DNA of 64,000 nucleotides from Lampris incognitus. Lineage: Eukaryota; Chordata; Actinopteri; Lampriformes; Lampridae. The notes beneath the pieces are model-generated. The model searched no databases and was not told where the DNA came from. It was given only the letters and a program-made list of their open reading frames with translations. Shown here piece by piece: positions 13,101 through 25,100 of the stretch (position 1 is its first letter; every line of letters starts with the position of its first letter). The position numbers and the translations under genes are program-made. Location of the stretch: assembly GCF_029633865.1 (NCBI RefSeq), contig NC_079213.1, positions 100,090,064-100,154,063 on the forward strand. The letters run 5' to 3'.

Positions 13101-16100
13101 GTGCAAGACTTAAGTATAATACAGTTCAAAGTCCTACATCGTGCTAATTTTTCTAAAGCAAGACTAGCTAAGATTTACCCTAATTCAGACACAAGTTGTG
13201 ACAGGTGCCATAACACCCCTGCCAACTTAACCCATATGTTTTGGTCATGCTGGGCTCTGACAACTTACTGGTCTATGGTTTTTAAATCGCTGTCGGAAGC
13301 ACTTGATATTGATTTCCAACCCAATGCAGTAGCAGCTATATTTGGAATCACAGGTGGGGAGCACTCTATAATGAGGAAAAGCCATAAACCCATCATTGCT
13401 TTCACGACACTGCTTGCTCGCAGAAGAATTTTATTACATTGGAAATAAAAACACCTACCTAAAGTGTCTATGTAGTTGAGTGATCTGATGTATTTCATAC
13501 AGTTAGAGAAGATTAAGTACACTCTTAGGGGGTCCAGTGACAATTTTTTCTCCATCTGGGGTCCAATTTTGACATATCTTAGCAAACTAAAAACTTTGCC
13601 TGATGACCTAAGATATTTAGTGTAGGCCTATATAACATTTCACAAATAGAAGTGTTTAAACATATTCATTTATTTTTCCTTCCCCATATCTTTATTTTTT
13701 TTCTTATATACCAGTTACCAAGGATTGTATATTCTAGGGATATTGTGGATATTGTATTTAAATTGTATCGAAATTGTTTCTGCCTTGGACTGATGCAGGC
13801 ATGTATGACTGTGAATATGTATGTACACAGTGACATTGAACATGGCTAAATGTGACCTCTTTCACATGTAAATGTATCTTTTATTATTACTGTGTATGTG
13901 TTATTATCTTATTTTCTTTTTCTGCTTCTCTAGGCGGGTGCACCCCATGTTTTGGTGGGTGGGAAGGGTGGGTGGTTGGGGTGTTCGTGTAAAAGAAAAA
14001 GGAAAAATGGAGATAGTCTAATTTCATGCCTATTGTATTTTGCACCTGTTAACATCTCCAAATAAAAAGATTATTCAAAAAAAAAAGTTCATCCATTTTA
14101 TTTTTGAGGGCTCGCACGTTGGATAAAACCAGTGCTGGTAGTGGGGGCCGATAGGGCCGTCTCCTGAACCTGAAGAAGCACACCTGTTCTCTGTCTCCCT
14201 GTGCTAGGTGTATTTCCCTAGGGTGGCAATCCAGTGTTCTTTACAACCAATATATCCTCTGGAATGTTGGCAGATAGTCCCAAATTGCCAAATGTAGTCC
14301 TCCTGATGTACAGCAACTCCTTACGGTTGTATTTCCATAGACATGATGGTTTTCTGACATAAAACATAGACAAAAGTACAAGACACAGCAGCAGAGCAGA
14401 AATCGGGGCAAGCCTTGCGGCAGCCATCTTGATCTTGATAGACTGAATGTCAATGTTTGTGCATCCAATCTGCATGAGCTGGAACAGTTTCACCTGTCAG
14501 CCTGTTTCTCTCTTTTGACTTGGTGTACTTCATTGTTGAGAAGCTGGTCTCACAGGTGTAAATGCTCCCAAACATGCTGGCCATTGACATTGCAAAATCC
14601 CTGAGGAGTGGAAAATGAAAGTGGAAAGGTGGATTGGTACAGCATCAGCAGGGAGCTGAGACGGAAGGCAAAGCTCTCGATTTACCAGTCAATCTTCGTT
14701 CCAACCCTCACCTATGGTCATGAGCTTTGGGTAGTGACCAAAAGGATGAGATCGCAGATACAAGCAGCTGAAATGAGTTTCCTTCGTAGGGTGTCTGGGC
14801 TCAGCCTTAAGCCTTCTACAGACTGTGCGATTTGGGCCGTCTCAGAGGAATGATGACTAAACGTGGCGATATCTTTGGTCGTGGCTCCAAAACAGTGGTC
14901 CTACATCGCACTGTGAGACAGGTAAAAAAGATGGCCGTTATTACGATCTTAATAATAATAATGATAATAAATAAAACTTATATAGTGCTTTTCTAACACT
15001 CAAAGTCGCTTTACAAAAAATGGCGGTGAAACAAGACAACAGATAAAAATAACACAGACATACAAGGGTGGATGGGAAGGGGGGGCCATGAGAGGGAGAA
15101 GCGGCAGCCGCACACGACGCCAGCAGTACTCTTCCACTTAAACAGATACAAAAGGGGACAAAAGTCATGACACTGTCAGAAATTTAGGATGACTATCTCA
15201 CAATGTGACTGCTGTTATGACCTACGTCTACTTACCAGCCAATAGAAATGCAGCACGAAATGACGCACTGATCAACGCAACACAGAATCTTTGCTGGCGC
15301 TAAACGCAAACAGACAGTTAGCATCTGTGACCCAAATGTGATGGATTTAACAAAACGAGCTGCAGCAACTATTGAAAGAACTCAATTCCTGCTTGGCGTC
15401 ATGTTGCTATACCAGCGGCGTAGATTGATTATGCACGCTGATGTGGCATGCACGTTGATGACGTTTTTATGGACTTGTGTCGTAGCCTGCAATTCATTAG
15501 GTGTTATTGTACAGTCTGCATACATCAAACTTTCAAATTTGATGATGTACCCAAGTTTATTAGATCTATATTGCACAGTGTGGCTTGCAATAAACTTATA
15601 GGATTGCTAAAATCGCACAGTCTGTAGGAGGCTTTAGCAATAGGGTGAGGAGCTCGGACATCCGGAGGGAGCTCGGAGTGGAGCCACTGCTCCTTCACGT
15701 TGGAAGGAGCCAGTTGAGGTGGTTCGGGCATCTGATCAAGATGCCTCCTGGGCCCCTTCCTTTGGCGGTTTTTCGGGCACGTCCAACTGGGAGGAGACCC
15801 CGAGATAGACTCAAAGCTGGCTGGAGGGATTACGTGTCCAGTATGGCCTGAGAACACCTTTGGATCCTCCAGGAGGAGCTGGAGGGCATTGCTGGGGAGA
15901 GGGATGGCTGGAGTGCCATACTTAGCTTGCTGCCACTGTGACCTGACCCCAGAGAAGCAGCTGATGATGAGATGAGTGGAAAGCAGGACTCGGGTAGTAG
16001 TGTCCAAAATGAAATTTCTCTCTCGTTGTGCTTTGCTTGAAAGCAGTGGTCTGACCGTAGTTCGCAGAGTTCAAGCTGCAACTCTGGGGGTTGCTCACTG

Positions 16101-19100
16101 ACAGTAGGAGAGAGGGGGTCAGTGAACAACGCAATTCGTGGCTGCATGGCGTGGAAATCTTGAAAGTGTTCCTTGAACGGCTGCTGCAGTGTCTCTGTCT
16201 GCTTTGCACTTGAGAAATATTTTCTCACATTTGGGGACATCTGCACATTTCACAGGTGGGAAAGTGTGCTAAACTTGGATGGTCAGATGAAAAGCCTTAT
16301 TCGAATGAGGCTAACTTACGCTTAAATGCGTTCATGTGTGCATAGAGCTCCGACACAGTTTGGCCTCTTCCCTGCAACTGCATATTAAGATGCGAGGTAA
16401 TATTCGCAAGGAAGGCCATGTCGCAGAGAAAATCTGTACCCCTGAGTTTACTGCAGTAAGCGCTTGAGTCACATCAATTGCGGTCCTCCAAGAACACTGG
16501 GATTTCAGTGCGCAGCACAAAAACACCTCTCCAAGCACTTCCTGCGGCTCATCCAACTGATCTCAGTGTGCATCTGTAAATCCCCATAATCGGCACTCAC
16601 TTCATCAAAAAAGAGGGTCCCTTGTAAGATCAAAATGAAATAGGATTTAGCCTATGATAAAAATTCTCACATAGAAAACCCACATTCATAACCATATATT
16701 AATAGTAAGCTAGCAGTAACGTTACCCACCTGACATACGATGCAGTGCAATATTGGACAGTCAATGTCGCTCTGTTGGAGGAGCCCGGCGAATCTAGTGC
16801 GTCTTCCTCGCATTGACTGTTTGCCATCGGTAACAACAGCTGAAAGCTTGTTTAAAGCTCCCATGCTCACTTACAACACTTTTAACGGCACTGAAAATAG
16901 CCTTGACCTTGGTAGTGTCATACAAAGACAATTTCAATAACTCGTGCATTTCAAATGAACTGTCAATGGCTCTTTTGTAAATGAGAAGCTGGCTAACATC
17001 CATCACATCTGTACTCTCCAACGCTAAGGAGAAGTACTTGCAGTTATAAATGACTTGTTTTGGCTTTCCCTTGACATGAGTTTGAATTTCAAAAATTCTT
17101 CATGTCACTGTGTGATGGGACAGAGAGACAGTTTCAAAGTTCTTAGCCATGTTATCATCTCCGAAAGCTTTAGCCAGCTCTACTGCACATAGCTTCACTG
17201 TTTCACCATCTGACAAGGGTTTCTTTGCTTTACCAAGCTCAAGGGAAACAATGTAAGACACCTTGAGAGGACTCCCGTGTAGACGGGATTTCGGTAAAAG
17301 GCTTGGATGTCAGTGTATTTTTCCTAGAGGACAGCAATGATAGCAGCTCTGGCACCGCCGATGTACATGCCATATTTGTCTTTGTGTGCGGTGTTGTACT
17401 GGCAACCCAAGTTGAAATCCTTAATGGCTAATTTTGTTTTCAGGCACACTAAACACATCGGTTTGCCTTTGAATTCCGTAAAAAGATATTCTGTTCCATC
17501 TTGCCTGAAGACATGGGTTTTTGTGTCAAGGGTTTTTTTTTTGCCGCTCATGTCTCTCCTCGTTGCGTGTCATCGCAGAAGAGGCCTGCCAAGACCAAGA
17601 TGAGACCATGTGTACAATTGGCTCTGCATAACTGTAGTCTACTGACTTCTGGTTTCTACTGCAGCGGTCATACCAGTTTCCTGTTTGTTGGCATGTGCTA
17701 TTGACAGTGGCATATTTTTCGCGATGCCTGCAAGATTTACCATGGATAAATGTCAATGACAGCATCCCATGATCCCGATTGGGATAAGCGGCTTGGATAA
17801 TGGATGGATGGATGGATGGACTGTCAACGACATGCACAGAGTTGTCGACAAAGTTTCACCTGCACCTACCAGCAAACGAGTGAAAAGTTTCAGATTGTAC
17901 ATATCAAGTTACGTCCACAATTATGAGCATGAGTATCCTCATCCTCATAATGAGGATGAGTATCCTAGGTGCAGGTGAAAGTTTGTCGACAATTCTGTGC
18001 ATGTTGTTGACATTTATCCATGGTAAATCGTGGAGGCATCACAAAAAATATACCACTGTCAGTCGGCGGTCACTCGGGGTCGAGTATGACTGTCCTCCTT
18101 CTTGGTCCTTGTGGGTCTTCAGGTGGGCAAAGAGGCCGATCCTGGAGCCGCATATTTTGGTGTAGTGTGGGCAGGGGTGGGCGATGGTAATCTTGGGATT
18201 GGTTTGGGCCTTTTTGGTGGAAACTCCCTCCTTTTTGAGTCTGCGCTTGTCTCCTGCAGCACGTCGGAGATCATTATTATAAAGTGCAGCTCCTTCCTGG
18301 ACAAGTTTTCTCCAGGTCGCCCTGTTGGTTGCTGTGTCCTCCAAGGTCTTAGGGTCTATGTGGCATTTTTTGATGTTGGTTTGGATGTTATCCTTATACC
18401 TTTTCTTTTGACCATCTGGGGCACGTTGTCCTGCGAGAAGCTGGGAGTATAGGACTTGTTTTGGAAGGCGAGAGTCAGGCATACAGATGACATGGCCAGT
18501 CCATCTGAGCTGGTGTTGGGTGACGGTGGCAGTGATAGCAGGAGTGTTGGCCTCCTCCAGGACGCTGGTGTTGGTGCGTCTATCTTCCCAGGTAATCTTG
18601 AGGATTTTTCGGAGGCACCTCTGATGATGTGCCCCTAGTGCCTTCAGGTGCCTGCTGTATGTGGTCCAGGATTCTGATCCATACAGTAGGGTGGGCAGCA
18701 CTATCGCTTTGTAGACCAGAATTTTCGTTCTGGCCTGGAGGTCGCGGTTTTCAAAGACCCTTTGCCTCAGTCTTGAGAAAACCCCAATGGCACAACTGAG
18801 GCGGTGGTGTATTTCCTCATCAATATTAGCTTTAGAGGATAGGAGGCTTCTGAGGTATGTAAAGTGGTCCACATTTTCCAGTCTGGTTTTGTCAACAGAG
18901 ATAGTTGTGGGGTGGACTAGGGTTATTTGTGTTGGGTGGTGGCTGATAGAGGATCTGGGTCTTTTTTATGTTAAGGGCCAGACCAAGCTGCTTGTATGCT
19001 TTGGCAAAAGCATCCAGAATGCACTGTAGGTCCTCTTCTGAATGGGCCACGAGGGCATTGTCATCGGCATACTGCAGCTCCATGATGGATATGGTGGTGG

Positions 19101-22100
19101 TTCTGCTTTTAGCCCTGAATCTGTTGATGTTCAGGAGTTGTCTGTCGCTTCTGTACATTATTCTGACTCCTTGTGGCAGGTGTTTACCCATAAGATGGAG
19201 GATAGCAGAAATGAAAATGGAGAACTGTCAATAGCACACGCCAACGAACAGGAAACTGGTATGACCGCTGCAGTAGAAACCGGAAGTCAGTGGACTACAG
19301 TTATGCACAGAGTCGATTGTAACAATTGTATGTGCAAGCAGTTGCTCGGCTACAGGTGTCTTTGTGTTTGAGGGAGCGCCCTCTATCAGTGGACAGTATA
19401 ATTACAATTGGGATTCGGGTCAAATGGCCCACTTGCTTCCAACGCCTGTGAAACCAACAGTTTTATTGAAATTGACCTGCGGGGCATACTGAAAAATTGG
19501 AATCCAGTTCAAATGTGGTCAAATGGCCCATTTGCTTACAACGCCTGTGAAACCAACAATTCTGTTGTAATAGACCCGCGGGGTCAATGAGGACCAGGGC
19601 CAAATGCAGCCCATGGGCCACCGGTTGCCCATGTCTGATGTAAGAGGTTAAATGTGGCAATTGGTGATGTAATGCTTATTCTGAATATTGCCTTTCACTA
19701 ATCCGCAATGTTAACCAGTTATCTTGACCCAGTGGGTCCAAAAACTCCCATTTGGTGCCATCTCCTGAGGTGATGCTTAACTAGGGGTATTAAAAAATGG
19801 GCTTTATTTATGAGACTTAATTTGTACAGAATGTTAACTACAAATTAACATACAGAATATTAATTTACAGTTGTAACCCGAATGTACATTTCATAATTTA
19901 CGTTCAAGATATGGAAGTGATCCATGTTATTTTAGTGTTAATTTCTGTTGAAATGGTTTTACAAGGGGCAAACTCTTACATTTTCATGGCGCTTATCTAG
20001 TAGGGTCTCATATTGGAATGGAAAGGCAGCCAACTACAGCCAACATTTGCCATATAAGATACTACTACTTTCGGCTGCTCCCATTAGGAGTCGCCACAGC
20101 AGATCATCCGTTTCCATCTCTTCTTGTCCTCTGCATCTTCCTCTGTCACACCAGCCATCTGCATGTCCATTCTCACCACATCCATAAACCTCTTTGGCCT
20201 TCTGCTTTTTCTGTTCCCTTGCAGCTCCATATTCAGCATCCTTCTCCCAATATACCCAGCATCTCTCCTCCACACATGTCCAAACCATCTCAATCTTGCC
20301 TCTCTTGCTTTGTCTCCAAGCCGTCCAACCTGAGCAGTCCCTCTAATATACTCATTCCTAATGCTGTCCTTCTTCGTCACTCCCAGTGAAAGTCTTAGCA
20401 TCTTCAACTCTGTCACCTCCAGCTCTGCCTCCTGTCTTTTTGTCAGTGCCACTGTCTTCAAACCATATACCATATAAGATAAATATTTAAAATCCCTGAA
20501 GGGGAATTTGATAATCAGGAGGATGCTTTTACTAACAGTTCTTTTCTTAGAAACAAGAATTGTTTTACATTTTAACTGGGTGAGCCAAAGGTTATGTAAC
20601 CCTCAGCCATAGTAGTGCTGTCATGTTCTGCAGTCTGTTGAACTAAACTTTCAAGTGTCACTGTCTGATGTTTTAGATGGGAGGGACACCTTTTGGAGGT
20701 CTTGGAGGTCCAAACATGGAGCAAATGGCTGCCATGGGAATGCCTGGACCCAACATGAACCCCCAGGTAAAGATCTGAATAAGCTGTTTAAGGGAATGCC
20801 TATTTATACGCATTCACTCATTTAACAAATGATTAGTATCAGCTAGTTTTACAAACCAGATGACTGATGAGAGTTCTGGCCTGCAAGGTTTAAAGCCTCC
20901 TACAGACTGTGCGAGTTGGGCCGTATCAGACGAAAGATGACTAAACGTGGCGATATCTTTGGTCGTGGCTCCAAAACGGTGGTTCTACGTTGCATTGTAA
21001 CGACGGCAGATATTACGGTCTTGTGACTGGAGATAACCTGGGGCAAAAGTCTGACAGTGTTAGAAATGTAGGATGACCATCGCACAATTACGGTTGTTTA
21101 TTGGCGAGATTCTGGCGATACGATATGTATCACGATACAGGGGTTACGATTCAATATATTGCGATACTGTAATACTGTAAGAAAGGCGATATATTGCAGT
21201 TTAATAGACCTTTGTTGTTTGTGCTTATGCTACTTCCTGTCTCAGTTTGCGTTGGAGCGGAAGAGTCAAATGGCTGAAGATAACAACACTGCTATCTAGC
21301 AGTCATGGGGTTACACACAACACAAAATGTTTGTCACAAACTTTACATGTAAACAATCAAAAATCGATATAGTGGTTTTGAGAATCGATACAGTATCACA
21401 AAAGATAATATTGTGATACTCGAGTGTATTGGTATTTTCTTACACCCCTACTCACAATGTGACTGCAGCTACGACCCACATCTACTAACCAATCAACAGA
21501 AATGCAGCACGAAATGACGCACTGATCAAGCGACACAGAATCTTTGCTGGTGCTAAATGCAAACAGACTGTTAGCATCTGTGACCCAAATGCGATGGATT
21601 CAACAAAACGAACTAACAAAACGAGCTGCGGCGACTATTTAAAGGACTCGATTCCTGCTTGGCATCATGTTGTTCTACCAGCAGTGTAGATGGATTACAC
21701 GCGCTGATGTGGCACGCACGCTGATGACATTTTTATGGACTTGCGTTGTAGCCTGTGATTCAGTAGGCGTTATCATCATACAGTCTACATACATCAAACT
21801 TGATGTTGTACCCAAGTTTATTAGATCCATATCGCACAGTGTGGCCTGCAATAAACTTATATGATTGCTACAATCACACAGTCTGTAGGAAGCTCAAAGA
21901 ATGCTTTACTTCGGAAAACTTCATTTAGCATCTTGATTTAACTATAGCAAAACAAGTGTGTACAAAAAATATTGAATCTTACAACTTAATGTCTGGCCCA
22001 CTGGTGATACCATTTCTTTGATTAACTTACAAGAAATGACCTGATGAGTTTGCTGATGTAGGTTTCAGTAGAAAAATTGGAAGTCCAAATAAAAATTAGT

Positions 22101-25100
22101 TTTAAAATCACAAATAATTCAATGAGCTTTTAGAAATATCAGCATTTGTATATGTTAAGGGACAAGTCTTAAACACTGCTGAACATCTGTTCACAGCAAG
22201 ACTGAGTGGTAGCAATACTTGTCGAATCCATTATATGTCATTGAAAAGGCTAATGTCATGGTATGTCAGTTATTCAGGGTTCCTACACATTTTCTATTTC
22301 AAATTCCCATACTTTCCCAGACTCAAATTTCCAGACTCCTTGGTAGATTTTTCAGTCGCAGCCAACCAGGCTTTATATTTGGAATGTCAAGCAATCCCTT
22401 GGAAAACTTGCATTTACCCATTGTGGCCGTTCAGTCCACACCTATGCAGAAACTTGGATGATGTTCCACTGTCAGTCATCTCTGCCCAAAGAGGAAGTAG
22501 ACTAAGCGGTGCTAACTATACTCGTATTATTTTCCCTTAACTAACTGAATAAATAGTATCACATTATTGTTCCCCCGATATTTTTTAGTCTCTTCTATAA
22601 ATAAGAACTGAAAGTGAGTTGAGTTTTGGTAGTTATAAGGCACTTGGGGCATGGGGAACAGCTGTTTTGCAGGCTGTGACGTACAGGCGTAGACGCAGCT
22701 TCACGTAAGAGTGTGCGTTCAGTCGCACGCCATACTTCTTGCCTTGTTTTCAGCAACATCAAGCTCACTCTGGACTGCGCTCTCTCACACAGTGGTAAAG
22801 ATTTTGGCTGTGCTGGCTGCCTGCCTGGTCCAAACGCCATGAAAAACACCTTGCTTGTATGATCAATTTATTTTTAGAAATTCTGAATTTTATATTTTAG
22901 AAAACAGAATAGGGGCAATAGTCTGGAAACACAATATTTTTCCATACTCTTATTTTTGTCCATACTTATCCAGACCTGGAAATTATTAAAATAAAATTCC
23001 ATACTTGACAGTGAACCCTGGTTATTCTTGGGCATCCCAAGTTGTGTACATAACTGCAGGGTTTGTTTCAACACATCTAAAACAAACAAAAAAAGAATCT
23101 CCTGCCTCTTCCTTTCAGGCTCTCTCTGCTGACTTCCTGAAGCTCATGCAGTCTATGGACCCTAAGTAAGTATCTGTACAATGACTCCACTCCTCTGATA
23201 CACACAATGTGAGGACATCAACTGCTGTCAAGACAGTGGTGAAATTCACCGATCCTTTTTGTAGGTTGAATCCCATGGCAGCCGGACTGAACCTGAACCC
23301 AGGGTTGAAGGCTGACGCATCCAACAAGGAGATGGAGGAAGCCATGAAGAGAGTCCGGGAAGCCCAGTCACTCATCTCTGCAGCGATAGAGCCTGGCAGT
23401 GAGTAATCCCACATTTTTATTTGTCACTCACTGTTCTTTTAGAGACGAATATATAGATGCAGAAATAGTTGCATATATGTACTTTAGATTTGCTCTCTAA
23501 TAGAGGTAGAGAAATTGTTTATAGCAGGAAGGTCATGAGTTGGAGCCCAACATAGTCGATATGCCCACTCTATCAAAATGCCTTTAACTCTGTACCTCTC
23601 TTTGTCGTGAGGGAATAATATGTGGTCCTGAAGTACAAATGAGTAAATCTCCCAGAACTAAGCAAGCATTCCCTATAGGGCTGGGCAATACATCAACTTT
23701 TTACATTATATCGATATATAAGATATAGGATGAGACAAAACCGTTTATATCGATATAGTTTGATGTTGCGTTAAAATACATAACCCGTTTCTTAACACTA
23801 AAACGACCGGGATTTCACTCCTACCTAAAACAACCATTGGCAGTCAAATTGACAGCCAGTTTTTAAACTCTATATTCTGTCAAGACAAATACCCAATTGA
23901 GATATTAATGCATTGCATATGTGTATGTCTTTCAGGAAACGACTGACACCAAAATTAACATTTTAACAACTATAATACTATTTTTAAACAATCTAAACTT
24001 TAGAGAGACATGGTTGATTGAACTTGGAATAGCAAAATTGAAAAAGTGAAAATATTACCTGAAAAACAAAACGGAGAACACATATTGCTAATCTAACAAA
24101 TGTGACAAGGCCTATTAAACGTGAAATGTAAAAAAAGAACTGAAAATAACCATTGAAACAGTTCCAAACAACGGCCGGAACTCAAAAACTACGAGAATGA
24201 CCGCCCACGGTTTTTAAACTCTTTATTCTGTCAAGATAAATACCCAATTGAGATATTAATGCATTACATATGTTAGTATGTCTGTTAAGAAACTGCCTCC
24301 AAAATGAACCTTTTTAACAACTTTAATACTATTTTTCAAACAATTTAACATGGCTACTGTCCAATGCCTGTAAATACTACAAAGCCTCAGTGGTAGTCAT
24401 GGTGTGTCTGAAACAGCATCTGTAACCAGACATGTTGGAAATAATCAAAAATCAAGTTTAGACCATTTCTCTGCACTGGAGGAAACTAGTGTGTTTCTAG
24501 GACAGAGCAACGAACTTCGCGAAGGAAATGACATGACCAACACGTCATAAATTCATAAACATGATGATCACGTGCAAATTACAAGCGGCCAGTTTGACCC
24601 AGTCATGGTCGTTTTGGGTAGATCTTATAGCTTTTTTGTGCAGTTGATCTAAAACTCATTTAAAATGCAAATATATGCAATTTCAGGAGAATTCAGGGAG
24701 CGGCAGGTCTATCCTTTTTTTCCCCCACAAAGTTATTAATTAAACTTTGAAAATCTTGGAATGTGGTTTGCATTCTCAGAGAAGGGCCTGTTTTTATTTA
24801 ATATAGGCTATTTATTTCAGATAATTTTTCATTTACATGTTGATATATTGTGCAGCTGTATATTTTAAAACAGGGAAGGAAACCCTGTCTTTGCATTTTA
24901 TTTTGATCTGTTTGATCCGTTTTAATAAAAATACTTGTGACGTGTGGCTTTGACTTACAACTCAACATTTAGCCCACTTCGTAGAAAATACCGAGATATA
25001 TATCGTGTATCGCCATACAGCCTAAAACCGAGATATAATTTTTGGTCCATATTGCCCAGCCCTAATTTGCTAGCTGTGAGACCAAGATCCATTCGGTCTT

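Larger units (their letters stand above)
9700..14082 (+). mobile_element. L1-like LINE inserted in the L2-like LINE
   Basis: Bounded by a perfect 17-bp TSD aaaagttcatccatttt (9683-9699 and 14083-14099), with an A-rich tail after aataaaaagattattc. ORF1 remnant at 9848-10770; ORF2 remnant at about 11423-13448. Removing it rejoins the L2-like reading frame (ALKNKMDEL). The RT core is missing between about 12470 and 12570, so the copy is dead. A 48-bp tandem duplication lies at 12669-12716 and 12717-12764. Confidence 0.85.
6945..14435 (-). mobile_element. L2-like LINE, split by an L1
   Basis: Antisense to srsf11. From its 5' side (about 14435) it has RALKNKMDEL-type sequence, interrupted by the L1 at 9700-14082, then an AP endonuclease (GDFNHMNLSLELPNYEQQYT, KTLDHCYISI, GKSDHTLLL) at about 9530-8640. 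The reverse transcriptase follows, with RKAAGPDGISPALLS, LTSVVMKAF, QFAYQANRSVE and ARILFTDFSSAFNSI at about 8607-7960. A frame-broken C-terminal part (WKKLQRIVNKASKIIG, LFQLLPSG) reaches to about 7170. The 3' end is near 6945 with a short catctatgtatctattg tail. It carries frameshifts and stops. The L2/Rex1 clade assignment is from motif resemblance only. Confidence 0.75.
14435..17551 (-). pseudogene. hAT transposase remnant (ZBED/GTF2IRD2-like), broken
   Basis: Starts MSGKKKTLDTK at 17551, then a BED-finger-like KPMCLVCLKT and NLGCQYNTAHKDKYG. Further on are QPPELQLELCELRSD and FWTLLPESCFPL, then, after an inserted LINE (14615-15973), LLRDFAMSMASMFGS and CETSFSTMKYTKSKERNRLT, the hAT dimerisation region near the C-terminus. 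Several frameshifts and stops lie between 15983 and 17324, so it is dead. The resemblance is to hAT-derived genes of the GTF2IRD2/FAM200 type. Confidence 0.75.
17612..19331. repeat. Long inverted-repeat (foldback) element, twice interrupted
   Basis: Left arm 17612-17756 plus 17822-17875, right arm about 17965-18061 plus 19224-19331; each arm is about 200 bp once insertions are removed. Shared words include cataactgtag, ttctactgcagcggtcat, atttaccatggataaatgtc and cacctgcacct. The loop is about 90 bp, itself with a small atcctcat/atgaggat palindrome. A SINE tail (17757-17821) sits in the left arm and a LINE (18062-19223) in the right arm. Located in the hAT 5' part. Confidence 0.7.
6355..19637 (-). 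mobile_element. hAT transposon, host of a multi-level nest
   Basis: Terminal inverted repeats cagggatgggcaac (from 6355) and its inverted partner cagacatgggcaac (ending 19637). A perfect 8-bp TSD atgtaaga lies at 6347-6354 and 19638-19645. hAT elements make 8-bp duplications, so both ends and the insertion event are well supported. The element is antisense in srsf11 intron 3. Its transposase remnant is at about 14435-17551. Most of the 13.3 kb is later insertions: an L2-like LINE with an L1 inside, an RTE-like LINE with a MITE inside, and an inverted-repeat element with a SINE tail and a LINE inside. A tandem pair of about 90-bp units (about 19408-19500 and 19510-19600) lies near its 5' end. 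Confidence 0.85.

Noticed and set aside
18102-18452. Plus-strand open frames opposite the LINE
   Set aside because: They are shadows of the - strand RT C-terminal region.
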